A stretch of 6,408 bases of DNA, from contig JAKADF010000206.1 in the NCBI GenBank assembly GCA_021820805.1, positions 1 through 6,408 of the forward strand, written 5' to 3'. Position numbers and translations under genes: made by a program. Positions within the stretch are counted from its first letter, which is position 1. The number at the start of each line of letters is the position of its first letter. Positions 5,504-6,408 of the stretch are shown in pieces. The DNA is from Bacillota bacterium (GTDB lineage: Bacteria > Bacillota > Bacilli > Alicyclobacillales > Alicyclobacillaceae). Below the pieces are notes generated by a model. It made no database searches, was not told the DNA's origin, and saw only the letters and a program-made list of their open reading frames with translations.

Positions 5504-6322
5504 ATGTTGCCATTGTTTCTTAATCGTGATTTGGTGTTTCTTCTTGAAGAAGATTTACGTATAGGAAACCGTGAGCTTGTAAAGGCATAGAAGGAATTAA
5601 ATCTAGCACCAATTCAGGCTGTTGAATTTGGCGGTGCGGTAGCGGTTTATGGTGGGCTTAATTCTCCAATAAATGAAGCAGTTGGACTCGGTATGGCATC
5701 ACCAGTAAGTGAAGATGTACTAGATAAAATTGAGAATTTTTATAATTCCAATGACTGCCCTGCAACAATACGAGTTTGTCCATTGGCGCATGCTTTACTT
5801 CTTGAAAACACTCGTAAACGTGGGTATGTTCTTAAAGGCTTTACATATAGGTGGGTTCTTGATTTATCGGTGTGGGAATCGCCATTTACTAATCCAGATG
5901 ACCGAATACGGGTTGCGCAAGCATCGGAAGAAATCGAATGGGCGCGTACACTTTCTGCTGGATTTGAGGATTCAGATGAACTTCCGTTGGTTGAGGATAT
6001 TGTATTAGATCGTACATTTTTCCGTGTTCCTAATAATATTCCCGTTGTTGCAATCGAAAATGGTCGAATTTGTGCAGGTGGGGTATTGGAGATTGGTGAA
6101 CAGGTTTCTGCATTGTTTTCGACCAGCACTCTCCCATCTTATCGAAAACGTGGGTTACAAACTGCACTACTGGATTGGAGGCTTCGCTACGCAAAGGAAC
6201 ATGGTTCTAATCTAGCAACTATCGAGACTGATCCCGATTCCGCTTCTCAGCGAAATGTAGAACGTATGGGATTCCGATTGGCGTATGTTACGTCTCAGTT
6301 ACAGAAACCTATTCAAAAGTAG
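5504..6322 (+). pseudogene. Two-part GNAT acetyltransferase interrupted by an in-frame amber codon
   Basis: The gene begins at ATG 5504 with GGGGAG (5494-5499) 4 nt upstream. It reads MLPLFLNRDLVFLLEEDL onward to codon 28, meets TAG (5588-5590), then continues in the same frame to a TAG at 6320-6322 (271 amino acids plus the internal stop). Sequence on both sides of the amber codon reads as one protein: VEFGGAVAVYGGLNSPINEA then VGLGMASPVSEDVLDKIE, as in two-domain GNAT proteins of about 270 aa. The C-terminal half holds the acetyl-CoA fold: STLPSYRKRGLQTALLDW (full-length positions 208-225, loop R-K-R-G-L-Q) and SASQRNVERMGFRLAY (247-262). The only ATG, GTG or TTG in frame after the stop and ahead of the conserved C-terminal half is ATG 5693, without a clear SD. 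It would give a 209-aa product lacking 63 residues but keeping the GNAT core. It is most likely a recently inactivated gene or a point-mutant allele; a sequencing error is possible. The substrate is unknown. Confidence 0.75.
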
Positions 6323-6408
6323 CTTTAATCGGTTCAAGTGATCTTTACCGTATTGAGTTGGGGGTTCTATTGCTTGAAGTTGGATACTGTATGTGCACAT
6401 TCCAAAAC
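6323..6408 (+). other. Right-edge sequence, possible start of a further gene
   Basis: After the amber-interrupted acetyltransferase, GGGGG (6360-6364) lies 5 nt before a TTG (6370) that opens a frame without stop to the window end (13 codons: LLEVGYCMCTFQN, with the first residue Met if it starts there). That is too short to recognise, and a second frame is also open. A weak CGGT/ACCG dyad (about 6329-6349) is present, but no terminator. Confidence 0.2.

Noticed and set aside
5588..5590. Programmed amber readthrough (pyrrolysine-type)
   Set aside because: There is nothing pyl-related in the window, no conserved structure is evident after the TAG, and GNAT proteins are not known to need it. 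A point mutation or error is simpler.
1..6408. Integron: recombinase divergent from an array of cassettes
   Set aside because: I found no attC-like RYYYAAC/GTTRRRY sites between the genes, gene spacing and orientation vary, and the flavin reductase is on the opposite strand to the others.

Overview
The window looks like accessory chromosomal or island DNA from a low-to-moderate GC Gram-positive bacterium, most likely a Bacillota of the Bacillus/Paenibacillus/Alicyclobacillus type. The evidence is the strong purine-rich Shine-Dalgarno (SD) sequences in front of nearly every gene (GGGAGG, AGGAG, GGGGGGAGGG, AAGGAG, GGGGAG), the use of GTG starts, and the AT-rich spacers. The species cannot be named from the sequence. 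There is no rRNA, tRNA or CRISPR array.

Left part (1-1676). The left edge holds the first 26 codons of a minus-strand tyrosine recombinase (phage/Xer-type integrase) that runs out of the window. Directly upstream of its start is a perfect 15-bp inverted repeat (90-104 / 186-200) enclosing two smaller hairpins. Next comes a divergent pair: a flavin-reductase-like flavoprotein (minus, 236-856) and an ArsR-type winged-helix regulator (plus, 975-1676). Their shared 118-bp promoter region carries repeated CGAAC/GTTCG motifs that look like operator half-sites. The pair resembles Bacillus YdfE/YdfF and is probably a self-contained regulator/target module.

Middle (1677-2848). A 347-bp spacer has no convincing gene, only a palindrome and a possible promoter. 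It leads into a metallo-beta-lactamase-fold hydrolase with an N-terminal four-cysteine rubredoxin-like zinc ribbon. The hydrolase lacks the Asp-His pair of the usual HxHxDH motif.

Right part (2849-6408). Four plus-strand genes follow: an MFS (major facilitator superfamily) drug-type exporter, a RimL-like GNAT acetyltransferase, a putative glycolipid-binding protein (PF06475 type) and a second, two-part GNAT protein that carries an in-frame amber codon at codon 29. The exporter and acetyltransferase look co-transcribed. The main novelty candidate is in front of the exporter: a 9-codon leader ORF (MHEEQAHLF-stop) with its own SD. Its stop codon lies in the loop of a small hairpin whose 3' arm contains the start of the exporter's SD. 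This is the arrangement of inducible translational attenuators of antibiotic-resistance genes (ermC or cat type), but the peptide is not one I recognise.

Together, an integrase followed by a flavoprotein/regulator pair, a hydrolase, an exporter and acetyltransferases suggests a mobile or formerly mobile region with detoxification or resistance functions. That joint role is inference; the individual family assignments are better supported.
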